Shown here in pieces: positions 1-11,049 of a stretch of 64,000 nt of DNA. The DNA lies in contig WWBZ02000022.1 in NCBI GenBank assembly GCA_011503125.2, positions 806,001 to 870,000 of the forward strand. The letters are read 5' to 3'. Both the position numbers and the translations under genes were made by a program. Each line of letters starts with the position of its first letter. Within the stretch, counting starts at the first letter, position 1. This DNA is from Botryosphaeria dothidea. Lineage: Eukaryota; Ascomycota; Dothideomycetes; Botryosphaeriales; Botryosphaeriaceae. The notes under the pieces were generated by a model. That model did no database searches. It had not been told where the DNA came from and saw nothing but the letters and a program-made list of their open reading frames with translations.

Positions 1-2770
1 TTGCTCAATCAGCTCGACATCCTCCCAGACTAGTGCCGCATGAAGAGGTGTTCCGTCATGCTTGACATCTATACCGCCCAGTTGAAGAAGCATTCGTGCA
101 GTATGTTGGTCTTCATAAGTTGCGGTCTGAATTGGCGCCTCGCCTTCAGCATTTTTCTTATTGACATCGATTATCAGTCCTTCCAACATACGGACTAGAA
201 TTATATTGTCCACTTTGATGGCAAGAGGAAATGATTCTTGGGCTTTCTCAGGGGACAACTTCAAACGAATGGCGTCCTGACTCAACAAAGCCCGGACGAC
301 TTCCTCGTGCTGATTCAAACTGGCCAGCAGCAGCGCTGTCTGTCCTCTCCCGTCTTCAATTTCTGTCATCACATCCTGACGGGCCAGAATCATCCTCACC
401 AATTCGATATGACCATGTCTCGAAGCGTTGTGAATTACGGCTTCTTTTGGAATGCCAGGATATTGTGTAGAGCATATTGAGATTAACCCGGCGGGAGCGG
501 AGCAATTCTTCGACGGTCAATCTTTGGGTAAATGAGAACGAGTGACAGGTCGGACCTTTTGGACTCCATTTGGGGCCTTATGGTGAAATGTCGGACATCT
601 GTGTATTTTTTGGTCCTATACACACCTGCAGCTCAATCAACTCCTTCTGCCGGAACCCTTCGTTTTCTCTCATTTCCAGAGCATATGTCAGTGGGGTGTC
701 ATCCCAAGAGTCCCTGAGGTTTGGATCGATTGAGTCTAAATCCAGCAGCAATTGCACGGTCTGGTTTCCACCGGTCCTTACTACGTAGTGTAGTGGTGTT
801 CTCCGATGGATATCACGTTGGTTGAGATCGACCGGGGGCGTCCTAAATAGGGTTTCATTCCGACAGGAAGTCTGAACGTTGCCAAATCCGGGCTTCCAGT
901 CGTGTTTCCGACTCGTTTCCTCTGATGGACGGTATATGAGATTTCAGAGCGTAGTCTGCAGCCCAAGGCCACAGATAAAATGCAAAAAGCTTGGTGAGCG
1001 ATGCTCTAGGCTCCGAAGAGAAAGAATCTCATCAAGCTTTGCATAATCTGCGAAGACTCTCTCATTTTCTGGCCAGGAAAAAAGGTCGAGAAGGTCTGGC
1101 TGGTCAAAACTATCTGCTTCTAGGTTTCGCAGGTGTAACGGCAAGTACTGAAGGCAGTATTTCAGCATTGGTAGAGCGTTAGTAACGATGGGAAGTTGTG
1201 AAGGCCGCTGATAGGCTGCCTCTCTAACTTCTTCCATCAGTGCATACCGAATACATGACCGTGAAAGCACAAAATTGCTCGATATACTTGAAGAATGTGG
1301 GAGCCCAGTCGAGCCAATACCGCAGAGCCAAGTATCCCGGAAGAAATCCAGGACCGATTGGTGTATGAGCTGAACCTTAATGTTTTCCCAAGTTCGGGTC
1401 CGGGTGCAACTTGAGTGTATGGAATCATCAGACCCACGTATCTCGGATCCAGATTCCTCAGATTCGTACTCCTCAAATGTATACCCCTTAAATGCATACT
1501 CATTGAGTATATAATCTACGGTTACATAATCCTCGGGTACATACTCCTCGGGTGTAAAGTCCACATTGGCGGGAATGGAATCCTCAATCAACTTTGCTTC
1601 AGCTAGACCACGGCTGAGGGCTTTGATCGTTTCAACGACGTCGTCCAAATCTTCGCGGTATTCTTCAGACTTCCTGAATTGTTCGATTGACGTGACATTC
1701 CTGTCAGGATCCATCGCCAAGGCATGCTGTATTTCCAGGACAGTCAGAGGCCGTACTGCAAAGCAGATCCATCGAAAAAGCCGGACAGTTTGTGCATGGC
1801 TGTACGATATTGGACTGCAGAGTAGACTATCGTACAAGTCATACAGGTCCTGTGGTAATTCTCCAATCTTTCTCCGTAACATCTGGATCGAAGCTCCGTC
1901 TGCATCCATATCTAAAGCAAGCGAGCATACGAGAATGACCCACTGGAAAACACCGTTAGATCTGCGGACAATTTCCCTTTCCAGAACCTGTCATTTTGTT
2001 GAGACCATGTTCGAGAATCTTGCGCGAACGACTGTAGTTATGTCTTTCTCATTGTGCTCCTCGACTGCAACGGTGCCCCTCGTCTCCGTGACAGCAGGCC
2101 CAACGTTCGGGTCGTATTTGCAGGAAAAACATATTTGCAGGCTCCCATTCGCGGATCTGGCCTCTGAAATGACGGATTCGAACCAGTCTTTGAGACCCCT
2201 GGCCGGCCTGGAACCGCACTCGGGCAAAGCATCCACACATATGATGACTTGTTTGGACTTTGCTACTTTCAAGAGAGCATCCTTAAGCTTGTTTTGCAGC
2301 ATGTCTTGACTCCGGTTCCAGATTTGTCTGTACTCTTCTAATTTTTTGCAGTTCATTTCGAACTCCCCCGCGAGTTCGGTGAGTGAGTCCGGAGCGTGTG
2401 AGAGTGTTTGATTCAGAAGTGAGCGAAACAATCCGAGAGGAGTCTTCTGAAGTTCGCTTCCACGGCCATGAAAAAAAAACGAGAAAGCCAAAGTGTCGCT
2501 CTGGTAGCCATCTTTTCGTTTCTTCTCCATGGCCTGGACTAAGTATTTCATCAACGTTGACTTGTCAACGCCTGGATTTCCTTGTATCCAGAGAAGGCCG
2601 ATTGTTTTCTGGAACCACTCAACGTAAGAATAATGGTCCAGAATCCAAGCGCATGTTCCGTTTTCGGCGCTTGTGATCTCATCTGGACAAAAATTTTGCT
2701 CAGGAAAGCCCAGAGATTCTAAACACGTTATGAAAAGCGGGTATTTCAGTAAGGCTGCGTCAACTAATCA
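1..2770 (-). pseudogene. Degenerate NACHT-ankyrin (NLR-like) gene, 3' part beyond window
   Basis: Reading leftwards from about 2766, one frame gives a fungal NLR-type protein: a short N-terminal linker, a P-loop at 2535-2575, a NACHT core, a winged-helix region ending in IHQSVLDFF, then ankyrin repeats from about 850 to the left edge (for example RRTPLHYVV and GQTALLLAS). The frame is broken by an in-frame TGA at 1991-1993 and another at 944-946, with recognisable family sequence continuing in the same frame after each. Between about 640 and 470 the ankyrin frame shifts and has further stops. The P-loop reads GNPGVDKST where the family has G before K, and the Walker B region reads VDALPECG instead of the usual DALDECG. 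Such proteins normally act in non-self recognition or cell death. This copy looks dead, although unrecognised introns could explain part of the damage. A possible 3' splice site lies near 2767, so a first exon may be missing. Confidence 0.75.
1466..1555 (-). repeat. 15-base tandem repeat coding for a Tyr-every-5-residues insert
   Basis: Inside the NACHT relic, six successive 15-base units encode pentapeptides that each end in Tyr (PEEY, PEDY, TVDY, LNEY, FKGY, FEEY). Tyrosines fall at exact five-residue spacing, residues 123, 128, 133, 138, 143 and 148 counted from the ATG at 1909. The insert sits between the winged-helix part and the IHQSV motif and is followed by an acidic Glu/Ser stretch. 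Confidence 0.85.
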
Positions 2771-2977
2771 GAACGCGATTACAGAGTGGAGACGGTACAC
2801 ACGAATGATAAACTTGTTTGTCCTATCTACATTGCTTTTTGAGAGGTGAATATTAAGTAAAGTTCCAACTCCAGCGGTGCTTGACTGTTTCTTTCGTGAC
2901 TTGATGACACTTATGCCCCCCTGATGCGGGTCTTTGATACGTCTAATAACGCCAAGACACCAAATCCTGATCATCAT

Positions 2978-3970
2978 CTAGAGTTCCTTCTCTTTCTTCG
3001 CACCAGCTTTTGACTCAGCTTGGCGCAGCTCCTGCTGGCCTATCATAGGTCTACCAGCAACCGCCTCATGACCGTAAAGGGCCTCAAAGGTCTTGTGGAA
3101 GGCCCACTCTACGGCCTTCTCGACAGGCTCATCGAAGATGTAGGGCAAGAAGGGAACGATTGCTAGACCAAGCTATTTGTACTAGTCAGCGGAGCAGTTA
3201 AAAGATTAGAGGTTTTGCTTTACTTACCCCGATTGGACCCCACGTCCGAACCTTTGGGTTCTTATGATTCTTCAGCGCCTTTCCCGAATACTTGACTGTG
3301 CTGTGGATCGTGAACGCCGGCAGCCCCATAGATGCTAGGCCCTGGAATATAGCCCTCTGCGCCATCACCGTCCTGTAGTCCTCGAGCGGCGACACCTTGC
3401 CAATCGGCTGCAACTGTTGTTCGCCGCCCGTAACGCCCGGTCCGAGTTTTGTCTCTTCTGGCTGCGATGGCGCATGCTTATCAGATCCAACAGTGGGCTT
3501 TTGTTCGCCGTAGAGCACGCGTTGGTTGCGCAGGTATGCTTTGTAGCCCTCGTACCCAACGTCGCCTGCGAGGTATGCCCAGGAAACGCCGTAGGCGGCT
3601 TTGACGAGGTAAGGGTGCGCAATTGGGCGGAAGGACTCGCCGATGTCTGATGTGTAGGCTACATAACGATGGGCGGACATGAGTATTGTCCGGATGCGGG
3701 AGGCGTAGGCGGCATAGCGGATGTTGGAGTCGGTGGATTCGCCGGTGCTGTGCATGTTAGCTTACGCCGATGATAGGGGATGATAGAGAATGGAGATGCA
3801 TATGAGACATACTGGCCCTCATACAATGCCTCCCACAGCTTCTCGTCGTCGTCGAGGGTTGCCTGGATCGAAGGCGGCAACTTCTTGCGCGGAACAGGCT
3901 GCTTGCTGAAGTCCGGGCGCGGCTCATTGCGCTCGTGCGGAATGTCGCTGTAGTCGTCGTCTTTAGGCAT
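2978..3970 (-). CDS. MTP18/MTFP1-like mitochondrial inner-membrane protein
   Basis: Three exons read right to left: 3970-3813, 3747-3228 and 3172-2978, giving 290 residues. Introns have GTATGT...CACAG and GTAAGT...AATAG ends, and the first has a GCTAAC branch point. The protein matches the MTP18 (mitochondrial fission process 1) family: the segment after the first junction reads TGESTDSNIRYAAY, followed by SAHRYVAYTSDIGESFRP and, near the end, LPYIFDEPVEKAVEWAF. Family members sit in the inner mitochondrial membrane and influence mitochondrial division and morphology; the fungal role is inferred. The first 50 residues are Pro/Asp/Arg-rich and poorly conserved in type. It is head to head with ATP19, 339 bases away. 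Confidence 0.88.
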
Positions 3971-4309
3971 GCTGGGCGAATGATGTGGATGGGATTCGGG
4001 GAACAGTGAAACAAGCTATGCGCGGTTTATGTATGCGTGGAATGCGAAAGCCGAGCGACTTCCAGTACTCCGAGCGGGTGGATTCGTGAGCACGACCGGG
4101 GACGGACGGGGATCGCGCAGCAGTGACGCAGAGAACAGTGCCACTGTGGCGCAGGAGTGGCTGGTGATAATGCACGTGATCGTTCTTCGGAGCAGGCGCG
4201 GAGCGGGCGCAGAGGAAAGAGCGAAGACATCCCGTCCAGAGCTCTGGTTGTCCCATCAATTGCAACCGTCAACCCTCCGCCACCCATCGCCTCTCCACAC
4301 CTAGCAACA
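3971..4309. promoter_or_regulatory. Shared intergenic promoter of MTP18-like gene and ATP19
   Basis: 339 bases between two divergent starts, both for mitochondrial inner-membrane proteins. A palindromic CACGTG E-box lies at 4173-4178. No TATA element is obvious. Co-regulation is inference. Confidence 0.45.
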
Positions 4310-4782
4310 ATGGTCGTCTACTACCAGGTCGCTGGCCGCAAGGTCGGCTCGCACGTCGTACGTGGCTCCGCCCGCCGCTCTCTCTGCCTCTTATCCGCAC
4401 CTCATTCTTCCGCTGGTCCAGCTCCGATTGCGCTGCGCATAGCCACAATTCATTCACGCCGACAACTGTGTACGGAGTCATCTTATGCTAACCAACGTAC
4501 CATTTGATAGCTCGCCATGGGTGTTCTTGGCACGCTCTTCACCGGCATCTTCGCGGCCACCGGCGGCAGCAAGAAGACCGCTACCACCGTCCCCCCGATC
4601 AACGCCTCCAGCAAGGACGAGGAGAACTTCATCCAGTATGCTCATCACTCTGCCACCTACAGGTCCTTAGCGGCAACTGCATTCTTCGCTCAAAGCACCA
4701 CTGGGCCAATTGAAGCACACCGCTGACGCATGAATGTAGGGAGTTTTTGAAGGAAGCGGAAGGCAAAGACGCGAAACACTAG
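4310..4782 (+). CDS. ATP19: ATP synthase subunit k (Atp19), mitochondrial
   Basis: Three small exons, 4310-4357, 4511-4635 and 4740-4782, give 71 residues, close to the usual size of about 68. The protein starts MVVYYQVAGRKVGSHV, continues with a glycine-rich membrane segment (LAMGVLGTLFTGIFAATGG), and ends with the conserved PPINASSKDEENFI and FLKEAEGKD. Atp19 is a small single-span subunit of the Fo sector that helps hold ATP synthase dimers together in the inner membrane. Splice sites are GTACGT/GATAG and GTATGC/TGTAG. Each exon is too short to be found by ORF length alone, so the call rests on joining the three pieces in frame. Confidence 0.92.
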
Positions 4783-5328
4783 AAAAAGCAGCCTGATCGA
4801 TCTTGCTCGACACATGAAGAGGATGGATTCCCCCGTTTGATGGCTCTCAGCGGTCTGCATATCGAGCGTTGAAGGATAGAACTCGGATGGGAGAAAATCC
4901 AATGGCTTTGGCTACGGCCAGATGCGATTGGCTGCTGTAAATAACAGCAATTGTACCAAAACAGGACTCTTGCTGGTTACTCGTGAACACGTCATTATCC
5001 ATCTCCGCTTGACCGACGACTGATTGACTAAGGTCCCTCCGTGATCTGTACTGGACATGTTGGAACGCAGTGTTCAAAAGGACGAGTCACCCAACCAGAA
5101 GTGACTACGATCAAAGTGACTGAGCCAAATCATATGGTTTTACAGGGCCACTTCCTTTTCCTCTAAAACGGTCATCTTCTGACATGATCTATAACTTTTC
5201 CATACTCATGTTTGAGGCAGACATCTAACCTACATTTTTGAGATCACGCACGAAATGCGGCATCATGACTTCATCTCAAACGTAATAGTCCACACCAAAG
5301 AACATCTCCGCGTCTATCCAATTGGCCA
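4783..5328. other. Convergent intergenic region ATP19 / PRO1
   Basis: 546 bases holding the 3' flanks of two convergent genes. I see no coding potential, repeat or RNA gene here. Confidence 0.6.
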
Positions 5329-6816
5329 TTATGCAGCATCCATCGGCAAGCCCGGAGTCGTCGGCCTACTCCTTTCAATCCTGAAAAACGCAACATTCTC
5401 CCTAAACGCAACATACTCGCTATCCGCATAACCCAGCATGTTGTGAATCTCCGTGCTCTTCAACCCTCTAATCCTCTTAATCTCAGCAGCCGAGTAATTC
5501 ACCACCGCCCTGCCCACCTCAAACGGCGCAGGGTTCTCCTTCTCGAACCCAGTGGCCGGCGAATCCGCGCTGGTAGAAGTCCGCTTGGCGTCCACGGACG
5601 ACGGCGAGCGCTTGACGACAATCAGGCGCACGGCCTCCTGCTGGTGGAAGTGGCCGTCGCAGTCGACGATGCCGACGGGCAGCAGGCCGGCCTTGTCGGC
5701 GAGCGCGCGGTATGCGCCCTCGTCGATGTACAGATTGCCGTGCGGCGCGAGGCCGTGCAGCAGCCAGAAGTAGCGGTCGCGGATCGCGTGGTCCTGCGGC
5801 AGGAAGCGCGTGTGCAGGGGCGCCGTGAGGCCGCTGGCCGGATCGAGGATTTCGCCCTGTGATACTAGCGTGCCCGCGGCGGCTCCGTCTGCGCTGGATG
5901 TGAGGTCGAGCGTCGCCGCCTTCTCGGCCAGTTGGGCGTCCTCCGCGGTAAGGGAGTGGTGGCTCGAGGCCATGGATGCTTGGAGGACTTTCTGTGCCTC
6001 GGCGTACTTGACTATGGCGGCGATGTTGCCGGGCTTGGACGAGCGAGTGATGACTGTCGTGACGCCTGCGGAGGTGGCTAGCCGGGCGGCAACGATCTTG
6101 GTTGACATGCCGCCCGTTCCGAGGGAGGAGCCGGCACTCGAAACGTCTGCCACTAGGTCCGCAATGTCTTCGACGACCTCTATGGGCTTGGCGTCTGGAT
6201 TGGTACGCGGGTTCTTGTCGTACAGGCAGTCCACGTCTGTCATGAGGAACAGGTAGTCCGCCTGAACCATGCCCGCCGTGATAGCAGAGAGGGTGTCGTT
6301 ATCGCCGAACTTGATTTCCGTAACTGCTAGCGTGTCGTTCTCGTTGACAATGGGAATCACACCCATGTGTAGCAGCTCGTGGAAAGTGTTCTGAGCATTG
6401 AGGTATTGTGTCCGATCCGCGATGTCGTTGCGTGTGAGCAGGATCTGGGCTACGGGCTGGTTCATGTGTGCAAAGAGCTGGTCCCAGAGGCTCATCAGGC
6501 GACACTGCCCAATGGCTGCCAGAGCCTGCACCTGGGGGAGGTGTTTCGGGCGGCGGGGCAGGTCCATTCGTCGCAGAGCGACGCCAATGGCGCCAGACGA
6601 GACGATGACTACTCGGTGTCCATCTTTGTGCAACTTTACTGCCGTCTCGACTATGGTGCTCAGGATCGAGAGAAGGGGCTCGTGAGTCTTCTCGTCAACG
6701 ATGGATGACGTGCCTGGTCGAGGTCGTTAGCTTTTTTGTTCAGAGATAATTCGGGGTTTAAAGTGTACAGGCGATGCTGTACCGAGCTTGATTACTATTG
6801 TCAGATGCTTCTTCAT
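5329..6816 (-). CDS. PRO1: Glutamate 5-kinase (proline biosynthesis, step 1)
   Basis: Two exons, 6816-6783 and 6713-5329, give 472 residues. The intron (GTACAG...GACCAG, with a CTAACG branch point) splits the substrate loop: MKKHLTIVIKLG joins TSSIVDEKTHEP. The amino-acid-kinase domain spans about residues 5-290, with SSGAIGVALRR, IPIVNENDT, FGDNDTLSA and the nucleotide-site GTGGMSTK near residue 210. A PUA domain follows at about 340-440 (YFWLLHGLAPHG onward). The enzyme phosphorylates glutamate to glutamyl-5-phosphate in the cytosol and is normally feedback-inhibited by proline. The start was chosen because the conserved core begins immediately and no upstream ATG is needed. Two TGACTC sites lie upstream (see separate entry). 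Confidence 0.95.
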
Positions 6817-6860
6817 CTTTGGAACCGTGTCTGCGACATCAATGGCGAGAGCGGGGCGTG

Positions 6861-6927
6861 GCCTTATATCAATGCTTGCCCGGGGAGAGGTGACTCTATT
6901 GCGAGGGCCGCGCGCCCTACATGACTC
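6861..6927 (-). promoter_or_regulatory. PRO1 promoter: TATA-like element and two Gcn4/CpcA-type sites
   Basis: Upstream of the PRO1 start (6816), the minus strand has GATATAAGG at about 6862-6870. TGACTC cores lie at 6891-6896 and 6922-6927, that is 75 and 106 bases upstream. TGACTC is the core recognised by Gcn4/CpcA in general amino-acid control, so starvation induction of proline synthesis is a reasonable inference. The same 312-base gap (6817-7128) also serves ATP23. Confidence 0.55.
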
Positions 6928-7128
6928 GCCGATGCCGGAAAAGTTGACTGACCGCCCTCGGGCAGATCCCTGCTTGCCGTCTCGCCGCAAACCAATCCAT
7001 CTCTCGGCAATCAATTACACCTCACATCGTCAACCAACGACAAACAAGCCACGACGTCCCGGTGTTGCAATTACTCCTCTAATCTCCCCGCCACGCCGGC
7101 CACCGCGACACCACCAAATACCACAACC

Positions 7129-7904
7129 ATGGCCGAAGCAATGGAGCCCGAAACCAAACCCATCCCGCGCCCACCCACCACCGACGAGCCCGACCCGAGC
7201 TTCTACACCTGGCGCACCTTCTTCTCAATCCTGTCCGGCCAAGCGACGCCCGACGAGCGGCGGCACTACTTCCAGACGCGCGACATCCTCAAAGAAGACC
7301 GTGACATCGCGCGCGTCGAGGCGCACCGCGACTGGCTCTTCCAGTACTCGCCCGTCGTGCGCTTCATGCGCGACGAGATCAACAAGCTCGGCGGCGACGT
7401 CGGCCCGCACAACGTGCGATGCCGCCGCTGCACGACGGCGCAGGGCGGCGGCATAGATCAGGACTACGGCGTGCTGATTTGTGCGAACCACATGCGGAAT
7501 CGGGGCCATGTGGAGGATACGATTACGCATGAGATGGTGCATGCGTACGACTATTTGAGGTTCAGGGTGGATCGGTGGAATTTGAGGCACCAGGCTTGTA
7601 CAGAGGTAAGTTGAGGGCGGGAGGAGACGACGGGTGTACGCCAACGGGAACGCATGGCTGACGGACATCATGGCAGATTCGCGCATCGACGTTGAGCGGC
7701 GAGTGCAGATTCACTCGCGAGTTCTTCACCAGGAACCAGTGGCGGTTCACAAGTCAGTTGCAGGATTGCGTCAGGCGGCGAGCTACACTATCTTTGATGG
7801 CAAGACCAGGAGTCAAGGATGATGTCCATGCAGCTCGTCTAGTAAACGAAGTGTGGGACAGTTGCTTCGCGGATACAAGACCATTCGACGAGATCTACAA
7901 GTGA
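7129..7904 (+). CDS. ATP23: Atp23 mitochondrial inner-membrane protease/chaperone
   Basis: Two exons, 7129-7605 and 7677-7904, give 234 residues; the intron is GTAAGT...GGCAG. The zinc metalloprotease motif HEMVH is at residues 134-138, followed by AYDYLRF. Other family hallmarks are the Cys pair in RCRRC just before it, ICANHMRN, and downstream [12 protein letters not shown] and a cluster CVRRRATLS. Atp23 works in the intermembrane space, where it processes the mitochondrially encoded Atp6 precursor and assists ATP synthase Fo assembly. No cleavable presequence is apparent; the first 25 residues are Pro/Thr-rich. It is divergent from PRO1. Confidence 0.93.
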
Positions 7905-8275
7905 AAGGCTGCATAACTGGCAGTCAACGCACGGAAAATTATCTTGCGCTCGAGATGACGGACATCCGAAATGTGTATCATTACTTATTGCATAGCAGCG
8001 GCGTGTGGGTTGTCTTTGTACCGCAAAACCAATTCAACTCCTTACCTGAATTCCCTTGAACTCCTTGTCACATGCCGATCCTTTGCCCTGGTTACCTGAT
8101 CCCCATCCTTTTACAACGCCAAAATCATGGGGAAAACAAATCCAAATCCCCTACACCCGCTCGAAACCATTTCACATCTTCAACTCCTTACCCTGACAGA
8201 TCATCTTCAACAGCATGCCGAAAAAGTGGCAGGATTGCTCATCTGGTATCCTCAGAAAACAGCCAACTCTCATGT
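7905..8275. other. Convergent intergenic region ATP23 / Aurora kinase
   Basis: 371 bases of 3' flanking sequence. Nothing recognisable as a gene. Confidence 0.6.
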
Positions 8276-9596
8276 TTAAGCATCAGACTTGTCGCTTGTC
8301 GTGCTCTTGCTGGAGCCAGAGGTACGAAGGTAGCTCCTCTCGCCCTTTACACAGTGCTTAATGATCCAGGGGTGCTTCTCAACTTCCTCCAGCGGCAGCC
8401 GCTTCTCAGGGTCAAGGACAAGCAACTGAAGCTCACATTAGCGATGGGCCACAGACAAAAACTGAGCCATATAGAGCTTACCTTCTTGATCAAGTCTCTA
8501 GCTTCAGGGCTCACAAAGCTGGGAATGGTCATCTCCGCCCTAGCGATCCTGCGCTGGGTCATGACCGGTGTGTCCTCAAACGGCGCTTCTCCAACCAAGA
8601 ACTCGTACGTCAAAACTCCCAAACTCCACAGATCGACCTTCTCGTTGTAGAAGTTCTCCGAGCTTCCAGGCTTGATCATCTCCGGGGGCAGGTAGTCAAG
8701 AGTACCGCACATGGTGTTACGACGGTTGTTCGGGGCGTGAACACTCCAGCCGAAATCCGAGATCTTGATCTCGCCGTGGATGCCGACGAGAATGTTCTCG
8801 GGCTTGATATCACGGTGCATGATGTGCTTCTTGTGCAGGTACTTGAGCGCGCCAGCCATCTGGGCGATGTACTGGGCGGCCTTCCACTCGGGGAAGCGCT
8901 GTTCCTTGCGCAGGTGCTTGTACAGCTCGCCCTTGCCCGCGAACTCAAGGATCAGGAAGATGCGCTTGGAGTCGTGGAAATGGCCGAAGAGACGGAGAAT
9001 ATTAGGGTGTGCGAGGTTCGACTGGATCTCGATCTCGCGGCGCACTTGCTTCTCGACCTTGCCCTGCTGCAGCTCAGACTTGTGCAAAACCTTCAGCGCG
9101 CAGACGAAGCCGGATTGCCTCTCCTTGGCGAGGTAGACACGACCGAACTTGCCTTTCCCGAGAGGCTTGCCGATTTCGAACATGTTGAGATTGAATTGCT
9201 TGGGTGCGCTGGGCTGCTTGTAAAGGGCGCTGTCGGAGCTACGGTGGGAGAGTTCGTCCGAGGGGCGTGATTCGGTGCGCTCGCGCTGTGCAGTCTGGGA
9301 TGGGAGAGTGATCTTGGCAATGGTGTTGCTGCTGTATGCCTTGGGGACGTTTGGCTGCTGGAGTCTCTGGAGAGGAAGCTTCACGCGACTACCATTGGTC
9401 GTAGAGCCGAGTCCGGCAAGGTTCACAGCAGTCGACAAAGAGCCCTGGTTGTCATCAGCGCAAACTCGGATATACTCGAGCCTCTTTCGCATACCTTGGA
9501 CTTGTGACTGGCATGGCTGTTCTTGCTGAGAACGTCCTCATTCTCGTTATTAATGGAGATGCGCTCGAAGGCGGCCTCGAGAGTTTGCGTTGCCAT
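8276..9596 (-). CDS. Aurora-type serine/threonine kinase (Ipl1/Ark1 homologue)
   Basis: Three exons, 9596-9495, 9444-8482 and 8425-8276, give 404 residues. The first intron is only 50 bases (GTATGC...ACCAG). The kinase domain starts near residue 123: glycine loop [14 protein letters not shown], lysine in CALK near 152, HRDIKPEN near 244, DFG near 264. The Aurora-specific activation segment [16 protein letters not shown] keeps the phosphorylated Thr at about 278. The C-terminus after the last intron reads [20 protein letters not shown]. The kinase acts in the chromosomal passenger complex, correcting kinetochore attachment and supporting cytokinesis. The start at [13 protein letters not shown] is preferred; an in-frame ATG at 9644 would add 16 residues. 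Confidence 0.95.
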
Positions 9597-10186
9597 GGCT
9601 CGGGAAGGTGTGTATTGCGGGGAGAGAACGTGAAGAGCGGTCAAGATTGCAGCAGTCGCGGGTGGTGGTATGGTTTCGAGTGGGCTCCGGGGTAATTGGA
9701 GAAGTCGTCCTTGGAGTGGGAGACAGCTGATGCGCAGCGGCTTAGAAGAAGCTGCTTCCCGGGAGTGCTTACGGCTGTCGCCACGGCAACAATCGTCGCT
9801 TCCTCAGGCAACGACTGCTCTCGCTTCCTGCAAGCGACGTCGACAACGCATTCTAGTAAGCTCTTGAATACATAGTGCCGGCCTTTTCAAGCAACCCGTC
9901 AAGATCTTAGTCAGTGCTTCTGTGGGACTGGGCTGCATTGCGATCCCGCAAAGCGGGCGCCGAGATGCAAACGCAGAGCCTCCACACATGATGCACGGCA
10001 ACGACTAATGTCATTGCGCCCCGCCTTCTCCCGAGGATGAGCCGCATGACCTCAAGCTATCCGCCGCGCACCTGCGACCACACCGCACAACTCTCGGCTT
10101 CCAGCATCACATACCGCTGCCGCTGATTCGGGCACACCAACGCTCCGTACGTGCCAGCGTCAGGCTCACTAGACTACACTATCACG
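9597..10186. promoter_or_regulatory. Divergent promoter region Aurora kinase / TIP41
   Basis: 590 bases between two divergent starts. No clear TATA box or named regulatory site was found. Confidence 0.4.
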
Positions 10187-11049
10187 ATGAACACGGCATT
10201 CCCGGCCCCGGTCGACCAGGGCAAGTCCCTCAATCATGAGGGCTGGGAGATCACAACGCGCAAGCTGCCCATCTTGAAAGCCGGCCCTATCGAAGACATG
10301 ACGAACAAGCTGGGCATCGCGCCACCTGAGATGATCTTCGGCGACAACTGCGTGCGACTGGAACATGTCGCGACGGGCTGGAGCGTAGAATTCAATGCCT
10401 TTGACGCACTGGACCGCGTGGACAAGACTGGCGAAAAGAGACTTGAGGTCGCCTACTCTAAGGAATGGCAGCAGACGAGGTAAGTCAAGAGCTCGTGTTC
10501 GCCTCTGCCACAAAAATCTCCCCGTGTGCTAAGTTCGTCTCAAGGAAGAACCATGCCTCGGAAATCAAAGAAGTGGTCAAGCCGTACGATTGGTCTTTCA
10601 GTACCGATTATGCTGGCACAGTTCCCTCGGAAGCCTCACCTAAATTCGATGAGACAGAGACTATGATACCTTTGGCGCTACTCAAAAGACCTGATCCCAT
10701 CTTGTTCTTTGATGAGGTCATGCTCTATGAGGATGAACTGGCCGACAACGGTATTTCACTTATGTCATGCAAGATTCGAGTCATGCCTGCACGCCTCCTA
10801 TTGCTATGCCGTTTCTTCCTCAGGCTTGATGACGTCGTCTTTCGCATACGGGATACGAGGATCTTCGTGGAATTCGAGACCGGCGAAGTCATCCGCGAGT
10901 ACACGGCACGCCAGGAGAGGTACGACGTAGTCAAGAAGAAGATGTCTATAACCAGAGAAGACATACCGGCACTCATGAGGGATCCGAACCGGCTCATTGA
11001 ACATGTGCCCATCATCGACGGCAAGCTGGAAAAATGCATAGTCAAGTAG
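10187..11049 (+). CDS. TIP41: TIP41-like regulator of TOR/PP2A signalling
   Basis: Two exons, 10187-10479 and 10545-11049, give 265 residues. The intron runs GTAAGT...CTCAAG with a GTGCTAAG branch point. The diagnostic TIP41 block is present: LGIAPPEMIFGDNCVRLEH followed by GWSVEFNAFDALDRVD, and later ILFFDEVMLYEDELADNG, the Arg-rich RVMPARLLLLCRFFLRLD, and RIRDTRIFVEFE. Tip41 binds Tap42/alpha4 or PP2A-type phosphatase catalytic subunits and counteracts TORC1 signalling. The ATG at 10187 is the first in frame; upstream in-frame sequence has only a GTG. Length fits the family. Confidence 0.93.

Noticed and set aside
2165..2190. Sequence resembling a tRNA B-box (GGATTCGAACC)
   Set aside because: It falls inside NACHT coding sequence and no A-box or cloverleaf can be drawn around it.
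2768..2977. 69-codon minus-strand ORF as a possible first exon of the NLR relic
   Set aside because: Its translation has none of the usual N-terminal features and no convincing donor joins it to the NACHT frame.
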